From positions 33,169-97,168 of the forward strand of contig NZ_PQSS01000024.1 of NCBI RefSeq assembly GCF_002920535.1: a stretch of DNA of 64,000 nucleotides, written 5' to 3'. Source of the stretch: Streptomyces sp. Ru71. GTDB taxonomy: Bacteria > Actinomycetota > Actinomycetes > Streptomycetales > Streptomycetaceae. Position numbers and translations under genes: made by a program. The notes under the pieces are model-generated. The model ran no database searches and had not been told where the DNA came from. It was given only the letters and a program-made list of their open reading frames with translations. Positions 33,317 to 41,115 of the stretch are shown piece by piece (positions within the stretch are counted from its first letter, which is position 1; each line of letters opens with the position of its first letter).

Positions 33317-34666
33317 GTGACCGTGAACGCAACCAGCCCCAGCGCTGGCAACACCTGGCGAAACCTGCCCGCGGCGCAGCAGCCCGAGTACCCCGACCCC
33401 GAGGCTCTGCGCAAGGTGATCGCGGACCTTGAGTCGTATCCGCCGCTCGTCTTCGCGGGCGAGTGCGACCAGCTGCGCGCCCGGATGGCGGCCGTCGCCA
33501 AGGGAGAGGCGTTCCTCCTCCAGGGTGGCGACTGCGCCGAGGCGTTCGACGCGGTGTCCGCCGATCACATCCGCAACAAGCTCAAGACGCTGCTCCAGAT
33601 GGGTGCCGTCCTCACCTACGCGGCCTCCGTGCCCGTGGTGAAGGTGGGCCGGATCGCCGGCCAGTACTCCAAGCCGCGCTCCAAGCCGACCGAGACCCGC
33701 GACGGGGTGACGCTCCCGACCTACCGGGGCGACTCCGTCAACGGCTTCGACTTCACCGAGGAGGCCCGGGTCCCGGACCCGGAGCGCCTCAAGCGCATGT
33801 ACCACGCGTCGGCCTCGACGCTGAACCTGGTGCGCGCCTTCACCACCGGCGGCTACGCCGACCTGCGCCAGGTGCACGCCTGGAACCAGGACTTCGTGAA
33901 GTCGTCGCCGTCCGGTCAGCGCTACGAGCAGCTCGCGCGCGAGATCGACAACGCGCTGAACTTCATGCACGCCTGCGGGACGGACCCGGAGGAGTTCAAG
34001 ACCGTCGAGTTCTACTCCTCGCACGAGGCGCTGCTGCTCGACTACGAGACGGCGCTGACCCGCGTCGACTCGCGCACGGGCAAGCTGTACGACGTCTCGG
34101 CGCACATGGTGTGGATCGGTGAGCGCACCCGGCAGCTGGACCACGCGCACATCGAGTTCGCCTCGAAGATCCGCAACCCGATCGGCATCAAGCTCGGCCC
34201 GAGCACGACGGCCGAGGAGGCGCTGCAGTACATCGAGCGTCTCGACCCCGAGCGGGAGCCGGGCCGGCTGACCTTCATCGTCCGTATGGGCGCCGACAAG
34301 ATCCGCGACAAGCTTCCCGAGCTGGTCGAGAAGGTCACGGCGTCCGGCGCGACGGTGGCCTGGGTGACCGACCCGATGCACGGCAACACCTTCGAGGCGG
34401 CCTCCGGGCACAAGACCCGCCGCTTCGACGACGTGCTCGACGAGGTCAAGGGCTTCTTCGAGGTACACAAGGCGCTGGGCACCCACCCGGGCGGCATCCA
34501 CGTGGAGCTGACCGGCGACGACGTCACGGAGTGCGTGGGCGGCGGCGACGAGATCTTCGTCGACGACCTGCACCAGCGCTACGAGACCGCCTGCGACCCG
34601 CGGCTCAACCGCAGCCAGTCGCTGGACCTGGCCTTCCTGGTCGCGGAGATGTACCGGGACCAGTGA
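33317..34666 (+). CDS. aroH: 3-deoxy-7-phosphoheptulonate (DAHP) synthase, class II
   Basis: 449 residues, plant-like class II enzyme. First step of the shikimate pathway: condenses phosphoenolpyruvate and erythrose 4-phosphate. Family motifs: FAGECDQLR, LLQGGDCAEAF (metal Cys), RIAGQYSKPRS, YSSHEALLLDYE, GIKLGPST, DPMHGNT, HVELTGDDVTEC. GTG start at 33317 or 33323. A strong terminator hairpin follows. Its closeness to anthranilate synthase places entry and Trp branch of the pathway together. Confidence 0.95.
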   Translation: MTVNATSPSAGNTWRNLPAAQQPEYPDPEALRKVIADLESYPPLVFAGECDQLRARMAAVAKGEAFLLQGGDCAEAFDAVSADHIRNKLKTLLQMGAVLTYAASVPVVKVGRIAGQYSKPRSKPTETRDGVTLPTYRGDSVNGFDFTEEARVPDPERLKRMYHASASTLNLVRAFTTGGYADLRQVHAWNQDFVKSSPSGQRYEQLAREIDNALNFMHACGTDPEEFKTVEFYSSHEALLLDYETALTRVDSRTGKLYDVSAHMVWIGERTRQLDHAHIEFASKIRNPIGIKLGPSTTAEEALQYIERLDPEREPGRLTFIVRMGADKIRDKLPELVEKVTASGATVAWVTDPMHGNTFEAASGHKTRRFDDVLDEVKGFFEVHKALGTHPGGIHVELTGDDVTECVGGGDEIFVDDLHQRYETACDPRLNRSQSLDLAFLVAEMYRDQ

Positions 34667-34725
34667 GCGGCCTGTACAGGGGCCAGTGACGGGGCCGCCT
34701 GTTACCGGTTGTTTTCGGCCAAGAG

Positions 34726-34759
34726 ATGGGGCGCGGATCACATACGATCCGCGCCCCAT
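34726..34759. terminator. Strong terminator after DAHP synthase
   Basis: A perfect 14-bp stem, 34726-34739 with 34746-34759, and a 6-nt loop, followed by CTCTTTTG. This is one of the few terminators here with a short T run. Confidence 0.85.
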
Positions 34760-34792
34760 GGCTCTTTTGCGGCCCCTGTGTGGCGGGTAAGG

Positions 34793-34811
34793 TTAGGTTA
34801 GCCTCACCGAT
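34793..34811 (+). promoter_or_regulatory. Iron box (DmdR/IdeR-type operator) before bfd
   Basis: The 19-mer beginning TTAGGTTAG matches the actinobacterial iron-box consensus at 15 of 19 positions by my count. It sits 43 nt before the bfd start codon and overlaps a TAAGGT -10-like box, so iron-loaded DmdR should repress bfd. Confidence 0.75.
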
Positions 34812-34853
34812 CAAGGGTCGGGATGGCACGACCCCGCCCGGGAGGTGAACCGC

Positions 34854-35105
34854 GTGTACGTCTGCAGCTGCTTCGGTGTGACCGAAGCGCAGGTCAAGCA
34901 GCACGCGGAGAACGGTGCCTGCACCCCCCGCCAGATCGCCTCCGCCTGCAAGGCCGGCACGGACTGCGGATCGTGCGTCCGCCGCATCCAGGCGTTGCTC
35001 GGCCGGGGCTCCTGCCCCCGCCGGGAGCTGGCCGACCAGGGCAGGCCGGTGCTCTCGGACATCGGCGCGGCGGAGGCCGGCCCGGCTGTCCGAAAAGCGG
35101 CCTAG
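34854..35105 (+). CDS. bfd: Bacterioferritin-associated ferredoxin
   Basis: 83 residues with the Bfd [2Fe-2S] ligand pattern C4-x-C6 and C38-xx-C41. Donates electrons to bacterioferritin to release stored iron when iron is low. GTG at 34854 is chosen over 34845 since GGGAGG lies eight nt upstream of it. The C-terminal 25 residues beyond the cluster domain are an actinobacterial addition. Convergent with bfr, only 6 nt between the two stops. Confidence 0.93.
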   Translation: MYVCSCFGVTEAQVKQHAENGACTPRQIASACKAGTDCGSCVRRIQALLGRGSCPRRELADQGRPVLSDIGAAEAGPAVRKAA

Positions 35106-35111
35106 CGCGGC

Positions 35112-35591
35112 TCAGCTCTCCGGCTGCTCGATCAGCTGCGTGATGTACAGCGCCTCGCCGAGCTTGTCGATCAGGTCCAGCTGGGTGTCCAGGTAGTCGA
35201 TGTGGTGCTCCTCGTCGGCGAGGATGTCCTCGAAAATGTTCGCGGACGTGATGTCACCCTTTTCGCGCATCACCTTGATGCCGCGCCGCAGCCGGTCGAT
35301 CGCCTCCACCTCGATCTCCCGGTCCGCCCGGAACATCTCCGTGACCGTCTGCCCGACCCTGACGTGGAACAGCCGCTGGTAGTTCGGCAGCCCGTCCAGG
35401 AACAGGATCCGGTCGGTGAGCACCTCGGCGTGCTTCATCTCGTCGAACGACTCGTGCCGCGTGTACTTGGCGAGCTTCGTCCAGCCGAAGTTCTCCTGCA
35501 TCTTCGCGTGCAGGAAGTACTGGTTGATCGCGGTCAGCTCACCGGTCAGCTGCTCGTTGAGGAACTCGATGACCTCGGGGTCGCCCTGCAT
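35112..35591 (-). CDS. bfr: Bacterioferritin
   Basis: 159 residues, four-helix ferritin-like subunit. Haem-ligating M52 and ferroxidase residues E18, E51 and H54 are present, as are the later EEHHIDYL ligands (near 127-130). Forms a 24-mer that oxidises and stores iron. ATG 35591 with GAAGGAG upstream. Its partner bfd is convergent; the divergent region upstream carries two palindromes (35667-35699). Confidence 0.96.
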   Translation of the reverse strand: MQGDPEVIEFLNEQLTGELTAINQYFLHAKMQENFGWTKLAKYTRHESFDEMKHAEVLTDRILFLDGLPNYQRLFHVRVGQTVTEMFRADREIEVEAIDRLRRGIKVMREKGDITSANIFEDILADEEHHIDYLDTQLDLIDKLGEALYITQLIEQPES

Positions 35592-35666
35592 CGCGGCGGG
35601 CTCCTTCCACCTGGGGGATCGGGAGGTTGCGGCGGCATGATTGCACTGGCCCGGAAGATCGTCCAG

Positions 35667-35699
35667 TAAGTGCGTACTTAGTAAGTAAGTGCATGCTTA
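35667..35699. promoter_or_regulatory. Two tandem TAAGTGC..CTTA palindromes (unknown operator)
   Basis: TAAGTGCGTACTTA (35667-35680) and TAAGTGCATGCTTA (35686-35699) are near-identical 14-bp palindromes 19 bp apart, about two helix turns, and AT-rich in a GC-rich setting. They lie between bfr (minus) and the sulfite-oxidase-like gene (plus). A dimeric winged-helix regulator is likely; none is encoded here. Confidence 0.65.
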
Positions 35700-35775
35700 G
35701 GGATTTGGCGGTGAGTTGTCCGGTTCGGGGGGTGCTTGGTCAGGTGCACTGCTCCCGGTCTGTCAGGATGGAGGC

Positions 35776-36408
35776 ATGGGGCATCCGGTGGAGCGAGAAT
35801 CTGGAGAAGCGGCACGGTCCGAGCTTCCGCCGGGGCAGCGAGTGCAGCGGGGCTGGCCGGTCACGCACTACGGGCCGGTGCCCAAGTTCCGGCCCGAACG
35901 CTGGGAGTTCCGGGTGTTCGGCGCCACCGCCGACGGCGCGAAGCACTGCTGGACCCATGAGGAGTTCACGGCCCTGCCGTACACCACGGTCGTCGCCGAT
36001 CTGCACTGCGTGACGAAGTTCAGCATGCTGGGCGCCGAGTGGGGCGGCGTCCCCGCCCGCACGGTCCTGGACATCGCGCCGCCCGCGCCCGAGGTCACCC
36101 ATGTGATGGTGTGGGCGGAGTACGGCTTCAGCTCGAATCTGCGCCTGGCCGACTTCACCGCCGAGGGCACCCTCTTCGCCACCCACAAGGACGGCGAGCT
36201 GCTGACCGCCGAGCACGGCTTCCCGCTCCGGCTGGTGGTGCCCCATCTGTACGCCTGGAAAGGACCCAAGTGGGTCCGGGGCGTGGAGTACATGACCGCC
36301 GACCGCCGCGGCTTCTGGGAGGAGCGCGGCTACCACAACATCGGCGATCCCTGGAAGGAGCAGCGCTACTCCTACCAGGAAGAGCCCGGGGACGGCCCCG
36401 AGCTCTGA
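35776..36408 (+). CDS. Sulfite-oxidase-like molybdopterin protein
   Basis: 210 residues, only the molybdopterin-binding core of the sulfite oxidase fold (as in YedY/MsrP without signal peptide). The conserved molybdenum-ligand cysteine is in DLHCVTKFS, with RLVVPHLYAWKGPKWV following. No Tat signal, so cytosolic. Substrate unknown. ATG 35776 lies right behind a CAGGAT box at 35764-35769, as in a leaderless message; GTG 35788 is an alternative. Confidence 0.87.
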   Translation: MGHPVERESGEAARSELPPGQRVQRGWPVTHYGPVPKFRPERWEFRVFGATADGAKHCWTHEEFTALPYTTVVADLHCVTKFSMLGAEWGGVPARTVLDIAPPAPEVTHVMVWAEYGFSSNLRLADFTAEGTLFATHKDGELLTAEHGFPLRLVVPHLYAWKGPKWVRGVEYMTADRRGFWEERGYHNIGDPWKEQRYSYQEEPGDGPEL

Positions 36409-36427
36409 GTCCTGTCACGACGGCAGG

Positions 36428-37000
36428 TCAGTGGTGGTACTGGTGCACCACCGCGTGGCCCTTGCCGCGGCCGATCATCCACTTGTTCACCGGGGTGGTC
36501 ACCACGAAGGCCAGGGCGAGCGAGATCGCCAGCGCCCCCCAGAACAGCACGTCGTCCAGGTGCGCGTCCATCGCGTCGGGCCACAGGGCGATCACACCGT
36601 TGTCGATCAGCTCCATCACGGCGATCGAGAGGGTGTCCGCGGCCAGTGCCACCCGGACGGCTGCGCGGAAGTCGACGCCGGCCTTCAGTACGCCGCGCAG
36701 GGTGAGCGAGTAGCCGAACAGGAACGCCAGCGCGATCGCCAGCACCATCGTCGCCACGTTGCCCCAGCCGAGCGCGGTGCCGATCACCATGCCGAGCACC
36801 TCGCCGATGGCGCAGCCGGTGAGGCAGTGCAGGGTGGCCTGCGCGGCCATGGCCCAGCCGGCGGCCGGCGCGTGGTGGTGCCCGGCGTGGCCGTGGCCGC
36901 CGTGCCCGTGACCCTCGTGCCCGTGCCGCGCGTGGTCAGCGTGCTCTGCGTGGTCCCCGTGCCCGTGGTGCGCGTGGCCGGTGTGCGCCTCGTGCTGCAT
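36428..37000 (-). CDS. His-rich DUF4396 membrane protein
   Basis: 190 residues. Residues 1-50 hold about 20 histidines with Gly/Asp (HGHGDHAEH type), a metal-chelating tail. Then DUF4396 with about four transmembrane helices; a TLHCLTGCAIGE motif places two cysteines in the first helix. Membrane location and His/Cys content suggest metal handling. ATG 37000 is chosen over 37072 because it has GGGGGAC upstream and the longer frame would run through the operator at 37049-37065, which looks like a copper-regulator site. Confidence 0.8.
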   Translation of the reverse strand: MQHEAHTGHAHHGHGDHAEHADHARHGHEGHGHGGHGHAGHHHAPAAGWAMAAQATLHCLTGCAIGEVLGMVIGTALGWGNVATMVLAIALAFLFGYSLTLRGVLKAGVDFRAAVRVALAADTLSIAVMELIDNGVIALWPDAMDAHLDDVLFWGALAISLALAFVVTTPVNKWMIGRGKGHAVVHQYHH

Positions 37001-37048
37001 GACTGTCCCCCAACGTCGGATAGCGGCTCGTGCGATGACAGGAACCGT

Positions 37049-37065
37049 ATACCCCCCGGGGGTAT
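37049..37065. promoter_or_regulatory. CsoR-type (copper) operator candidate
   Basis: ATACCCCC and GGGGGTAT flank a single C, a perfect 8-bp inverted repeat of the kind bound by CsoR/RcnR repressors, 49 nt before the DUF4396 start and overlapping a TATACG -10-like box on the minus strand. Confidence 0.7.
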
Positions 37066-37076
37066 TCCTCAACCGG

Positions 37077-37949
37077 TCAGGAATCCCGGAGCTTCTTCAG
37101 CCGCTCCACGTCCGCGGCGTGCCCCTCCTTGCCGCCGGGCGTCTCGATGACCAGCGGTACGCCCTCGGTCGCCGGGTGCGTCATCAGCGCCCGGAACGCC
37201 TCCTCGCCGATGTGCCCGGCGCCGATGTTCGCGTGCCGGTCCTTGTGCGCGCCCACCACGTCCTTGGAGTCGTTGGCGTGGATCAGCTTCAGCCGCCCCT
37301 CGCCGACGGTCTGCACCAGCAGGTCCAGCGTCTGGTGCGCGCCGTGCGGCCCGGTCAGATCGTGCCCGGCGGCGAAGACATGGCAGGTGTCCAGGCACAC
37401 GCCCAGCTTCGGGTGGTGGTCCAGCGCGTCGAAGTACGGCCCGAAGTCCCAGGTCCGTGAGCACAGCGAGGCGCCCTGCCCGGCCGTGGACTCCAGCAGC
37501 AGGAACGGGTCGTCCTCGTGGGTCAGCTCCTCCAGCAGCGGCAGCAGATGCGTGCGCACCTGCTTCAGCGCCACCTCCCGGTCCCGCCCGCCGGTCGCGC
37601 TGCCGGTGTGCACGACCACGCCGAGCGCCCCGATCTCGCGCCCGCGCCGCAGCGAGTGCCGCAGCGACTCCACCGACTTCTCGACGGTCGCCTCCGTGTG
37701 CGAGCCGAAGTTGATCAGGTACGGCGCGTGGACGTACGCCGGGATCGACTCCGCCGCGCAGGCCGCGCGGAACTCCTCGTCCTGCCGCGGATTGCCGGCC
37801 GGAGTGGCCCAGCCACGTGGATTGGCGACGAACACCTGGACGGTCTCCGCGCCCAGGTCACGGGCGTACGACAGGCCGACGGAGGCCAGGCCGCCGGCCA
37901 CCGGGACGTGCGAGCCGACGGGATTGCGCAAGGGGGATCGGGATGTCAC
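37077..37949 (-). CDS. nfo: Endonuclease IV (apurinic/apyrimidinic endonuclease)
   Basis: 290 residues, TIM barrel of the AP-endonuclease 2 family. Zinc ligands appear in order: GSHVPVAGG, VHAPYLIN, VVVHTGS, LLLESTAG, CLDTCHVFAAGHD, HANDSKD, HANIGAGHIG. Cleaves DNA at abasic sites in base-excision repair. GTG at 37949 has only a weak ribosome site. The kinase gene ends 57 nt upstream on the same strand; the copper-type operator follows its stop. Confidence 0.93.
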   Translation of the reverse strand: MTSRSPLRNPVGSHVPVAGGLASVGLSYARDLGAETVQVFVANPRGWATPAGNPRQDEEFRAACAAESIPAYVHAPYLINFGSHTEATVEKSVESLRHSLRRGREIGALGVVVHTGSATGGRDREVALKQVRTHLLPLLEELTHEDDPFLLLESTAGQGASLCSRTWDFGPYFDALDHHPKLGVCLDTCHVFAAGHDLTGPHGAHQTLDLLVQTVGEGRLKLIHANDSKDVVGAHKDRHANIGAGHIGEEAFRALMTHPATEGVPLVIETPGGKEGHAADVERLKKLRDS

Positions 37950-38006
37950 CCGTTCAGCCTGCCATGCGGCCCCGCCTGCCCGGTCACGCCCTGGAGGTGG
38001 CCTCCG

Positions 38007-39938
38007 TCACCGGATGGTGATGGTGATCGTCGAGCCCTTGGGCGCCTGCTCGCCGCCCTTCACGGACTGCTTCTTCACCGTGTCGCCGAACAGCCCGAGC
38101 AGCCCGCGGTCCTCCTTGACCTTGAAGCCGGCGTCCTCAAGGGCCTGCTTGGCGTCGTCGACGCTGTCACCGACCACGTCCGGGACCTCGACCATCTGCG
38201 GCCCCTTGGACAGGGTCAGCGTCACCGTGTCGCCCTCGGCGGCCTCGGCGCCCGGGTCCGGGGTCTGGGCGGCGACCTGCCCGGCGTCGTACTCGGAGTT
38301 CACCCGCTGCGGGGCGACCTTCACCGTCAGGCCGGCCTCCTGCAGCTCGGCCCGGGCGTCGGCCAGGTCCGAGCCGGTGACGTCCGGGATCTCCACCGGG
38401 CTGCCCTTGCTCACGGTGAGGGCGACCGCCGAGCCCGCACGCCGCTGCGTGCCGGAGGCCGGGTCGGTGCCGATCACCGTGCCGCGCGGCACCTCGTCGC
38501 TGAACTCCCGGTTGATCATGCCGGGCTCCAGACCGCTGTCCTTCAGCACCGAGCGGGCCTTGTCCAGCCGGTAGCCCGCCAGATCGGGCACCTTCACGGT
38601 CTCCGGTCCCTTGGAGACGGTCAGCCGCACCGCGTCGTGGTCGCGGATGCGGGCGCCCGGCTCCGGGTCGGTGCTGATGACCGTGCCCCGCTTGACCGTG
38701 TCGCTGTAGGTGTAGGTGACCTTGCCGGCCTCCAGACCGGCCTCCTCCAGCCGCTGCCTGGCCTGCGCCTCGGTCTGCGCCAGGAGCGCCGGCACCTTGG
38801 TGAACTGCCCGGAGTTGATGTACCAGACGCCCGTGCCGACACCGAGGACCAGCAGCACGGCGGCGACCAGCGTGACGATCCGCCGCCGCGAGCGCGCCGG
38901 CCGCCCCGCCGGAGCCGGCGGCGGGGCCTCGAAGCGGCTGGTGCGGTTCAGCGCCCCCGCCCCGCCCCCGTCGTCCTCGTTGACCGGCAGCGGACGAGGC
39001 ACCGTCAGCGAGCGCGGGATCACGCTCGTACGGTCGTCGGCGTTGTCGTGCTGCGCCGTCAGCGCCTGCGGCGGCAGGGCGTCCAGCTGCTCCTCGCTCA
39101 GCGCGGCCCGCGTCTCGCGCACCAACGCCAGCAGCGCCACCGCGTCGCGCGGGCGCACATCGACCGAGCGGGCGGTGCCGGCCGCGACCAGCTCGTCCAG
39201 CGCGTGCGCCAGCCCCGGCACCAGCTCCGACGGCGGCGGGACGTCCTCGTGCAGATGCTTGTAGAGCACCACCGCCGCGGAGTCCCCGTCGTGCGGCTTG
39301 CCGCCGGTCAGCATCTCGTAGAGCACGACACCGCACGCGTACACGTCCACACGCGGATCGGCGGCGCCCTGCTCGATCTGCTCGGGCGCCAGATAGGAGA
39401 CGGTGCCGAGCACCGCGCCGGTGGTGCTGGTCACGGTGTCCACCGAGCGCACCAGTCCGAAGTCGGCGACCTTGACCCGGCCGTCGTCCCCTATCAGGAC
39501 GTTCTCCGGCTTCATGTCCCGGTGCACGAACCCGGCCCGGTGCGCGGCGCCGAGCGCCGCCAGCACCGGCTCCAGGATGTCCAGCGCCGCCCGCGGCTGC
39601 AGCGCCCCGCGCTCGCGCAGCACGTCGCGCAGGGTGCAGCCGGCGACGTACTCCATCGCCAGATAGACGTAGGCCCCGTCGGTGCCCTGGTCGAAGACCT
39701 GCACCACGTTGGGGTGAGCCAGCCGGGCGACCGACTTCGCCTCCCGGATGAACCGCTCGACGAACGAGGCGTCGGCCGCCAGCGTCGGGTGCATCACCTT
39801 CAGCGCGAGCACACGGTCCAGACGGGTGTCCAGGGCCCGGTAGACCGTGGCCATCCCGCCGACCGCGATCCGCGCGTCGACGCGGTAGCGGCCGTCGAGC
39901 ACCTGCCCGACGAGGGGGTCCGAGAGGGTCGTATCCAC
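38007..39938 (-). CDS. PASTA-domain serine/threonine protein kinase
   Basis: 643 residues. Kinase domain 15-280: GGMATVY loop, K47, HRD at 139-141, DFG at 159-161 and a Thr-rich activation loop (VTSTTGAVLGTVSY). Proline-rich linker, one transmembrane helix near 354-374, then four PASTA repeats outside the cell that sense muropeptides or lipid II. PknB/StkP type. GTG 39938 is chosen over 39968: TACACT (39946-39951, minus) ends 7 nt before it, a leaderless layout. Confidence 0.92.
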   Translation of the reverse strand: MDTTLSDPLVGQVLDGRYRVDARIAVGGMATVYRALDTRLDRVLALKVMHPTLAADASFVERFIREAKSVARLAHPNVVQVFDQGTDGAYVYLAMEYVAGCTLRDVLRERGALQPRAALDILEPVLAALGAAHRAGFVHRDMKPENVLIGDDGRVKVADFGLVRSVDTVTSTTGAVLGTVSYLAPEQIEQGAADPRVDVYACGVVLYEMLTGGKPHDGDSAAVVLYKHLHEDVPPPSELVPGLAHALDELVAAGTARSVDVRPRDAVALLALVRETRAALSEEQLDALPPQALTAQHDNADDRTSVIPRSLTVPRPLPVNEDDGGGAGALNRTSRFEAPPPAPAGRPARSRRRIVTLVAAVLLVLGVGTGVWYINSGQFTKVPALLAQTEAQARQRLEEAGLEAGKVTYTYSDTVKRGTVISTDPEPGARIRDHDAVRLTVSKGPETVKVPDLAGYRLDKARSVLKDSGLEPGMINREFSDEVPRGTVIGTDPASGTQRRAGSAVALTVSKGSPVEIPDVTGSDLADARAELQEAGLTVKVAPQRVNSEYDAGQVAAQTPDPGAEAAEGDTVTLTLSKGPQMVEVPDVVGDSVDDAKQALEDAGFKVKEDRGLLGLFGDTVKKQSVKGGEQAPKGSTITITIR

Positions 39939-39945
39939 GCAGGCG

Positions 39946-39951
39946 AGTGTA
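39946..39951 (-). promoter_or_regulatory. -10 box of the PASTA kinase (leaderless)
   Basis: TACACT on the minus strand, 7 nt before the GTG start. No ribosome site. Confidence 0.45.
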
Positions 39952-40050
39952 CGAGCCGTGACGGACACGCCCGACGTTTCACCCGACCAGGGGGGTGACT
40001 GCGACCGACCTGTGACGTGTCGCGCGCACGAGCTTCACCCGCCGGGGCGG

Positions 40051-40130
40051 GGCGCTCGGAAGGCCGGCCGCTCGGGGCGGGGCGCTCGGAAGGCCGGCCG
40101 CCGCATGCCCGGGCGCTCAGAAGGCCGGCC
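40051..40130. repeat. Triple direct repeat derived from the thiG 3' end
   Basis: A 19-bp core GGCGCTC(G/A)GAAGGCCGGCC occurs at 40051, 40081 and 40112, period 30-31 bp. The third copy contains the thiG stop codon; in the two downstream copies the TGA is CGA. Each core includes the palindrome GGCCGGCC. Confidence 0.85.
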
Positions 40131-40911
40131 GCTCCGGGTCCAGCCGGGCGACGCCCTCCGTGGGGGAGGACGCCTCGGCGAAGTGCCGCTTGGGGATGCG
40201 CCCCGCCCGGTACGCCAGCCGCCCCGCCTCCGCCGCGTGCCGCATGGCCTCCGCCATCAGCACCGGCGACTGCGCGCGCGTCACGGCCGAGGCGAGCATC
40301 ACACCCGCGCACCCCAGCTCCATGGCCAGCGCCACGTCGGAGGCGGTGCCGGCGCCCGCGTCCAGGATCACCGGCACCGACGCGTGCTCGACGATCAGCT
40401 GGAAGTTGTGCGGGTTGCGGATGCCGAGCCCCGACCCGATGGGCGAGCCCAGCGGCATGATCGCCGCGCAGCCCACGTCCTGGAGCTTGCGCGCCAGCAC
40501 CGGGTCGTCGTTGGTGTACGGCAGCACCGTGAACCCGTCGTCGACGAGCGTCTCCGCCGCGTCCAGCAGCTCGATCGGGTCCGGCAGCAGGGTGCGCTCG
40601 TCGGCGATCACCTCCAGCTTGACCAGGTCCGTGCCGAGCGCCTCCCGTGCCAGCCGGGCCGTCAGCACCGCCTCCCCGGCGGTGAAGCAGCCGGCCGTGT
40701 TCGGCAGCACCCGGATGCCGAGCCGGTCCAGCACCGACAGCACCGAGCCGTGCACCGACGGGTCCACCCGCCGCATCGCCACGGTGGTCAGCTCCGTGCC
40801 GGAGGCGACCAGCGCCCGCTCCAGCACCTCCAGGCTGGGGGCGCCGCCGGTACCCATGATCAGGCGGGACGAGAACGTCGTACCGCCGAGGACGAAGGGG
40901 TCGTCAGCCAT
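40117..40911 (-). CDS. thiG: Thiazole synthase
   Basis: 264 residues, TIM barrel. Joins deoxyxylulose 5-phosphate, dehydroglycine and ThiS thiocarboxylate into the thiazole of thiamine. Schiff-base lysine K98 in DLVKLEVI; MGTGG, PLGSPIGSGLGI and DAGAGTASDVALAMELG match the family. Three nt after thiS, in the thiO-thiS-thiG operon under a TPP riboswitch. Its last codons are repeated twice downstream. Confidence 0.96.
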   Translation of the reverse strand: MADDPFVLGGTTFSSRLIMGTGGAPSLEVLERALVASGTELTTVAMRRVDPSVHGSVLSVLDRLGIRVLPNTAGCFTAGEAVLTARLAREALGTDLVKLEVIADERTLLPDPIELLDAAETLVDDGFTVLPYTNDDPVLARKLQDVGCAAIMPLGSPIGSGLGIRNPHNFQLIVEHASVPVILDAGAGTASDVALAMELGCAGVMLASAVTRAQSPVLMAEAMRHAAEAGRLAYRAGRIPKRHFAEASSPTEGVARLDPERPAF

Positions 40912-40914
40912 GGT

Positions 40915-41115
40915 TCAGCCTCCCTGGACAGCGGTCAGGACCTCGACGCGGTCACCCTCGGCGAGGGCCGTGGTGGGCCACTGGGTGCGCGGGACGACGG
41001 TCTCGTTGAGGGCGGCGGCCACCCCGGACGGGGCCGCGGTGAGGGACTTCACGACGGCGTCGAGAGCCGTGCCGGGCTCGATCCGGCGGGGCTCGCCGTT
41101 GACGGAGATGTTCAT
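40915..41115 (-). CDS. thiS: Sulfur carrier protein ThiS
   Basis: 66 residues, ubiquitin-like fold ending in the required Gly-Gly (AVQGG). The C-terminal glycine is converted to a thiocarboxylate that supplies sulfur for the thiazole ring. ATG at 41115 overlaps the thiO stop (ATGA). Confidence 0.95.
   Translation of the reverse strand: MNISVNGEPRRIEPGTALDAVVKSLTAAPSGVAAALNETVVPRTQWPTTALAEGDRVEVLTAVQGG

Noticed and set aside
27972..33332. 1786-codon open frame on the minus strand
   Set aside because: Shadow of pfkA, the dehydrogenase, trpE-trpG and the secreted protein; no domain similarity.
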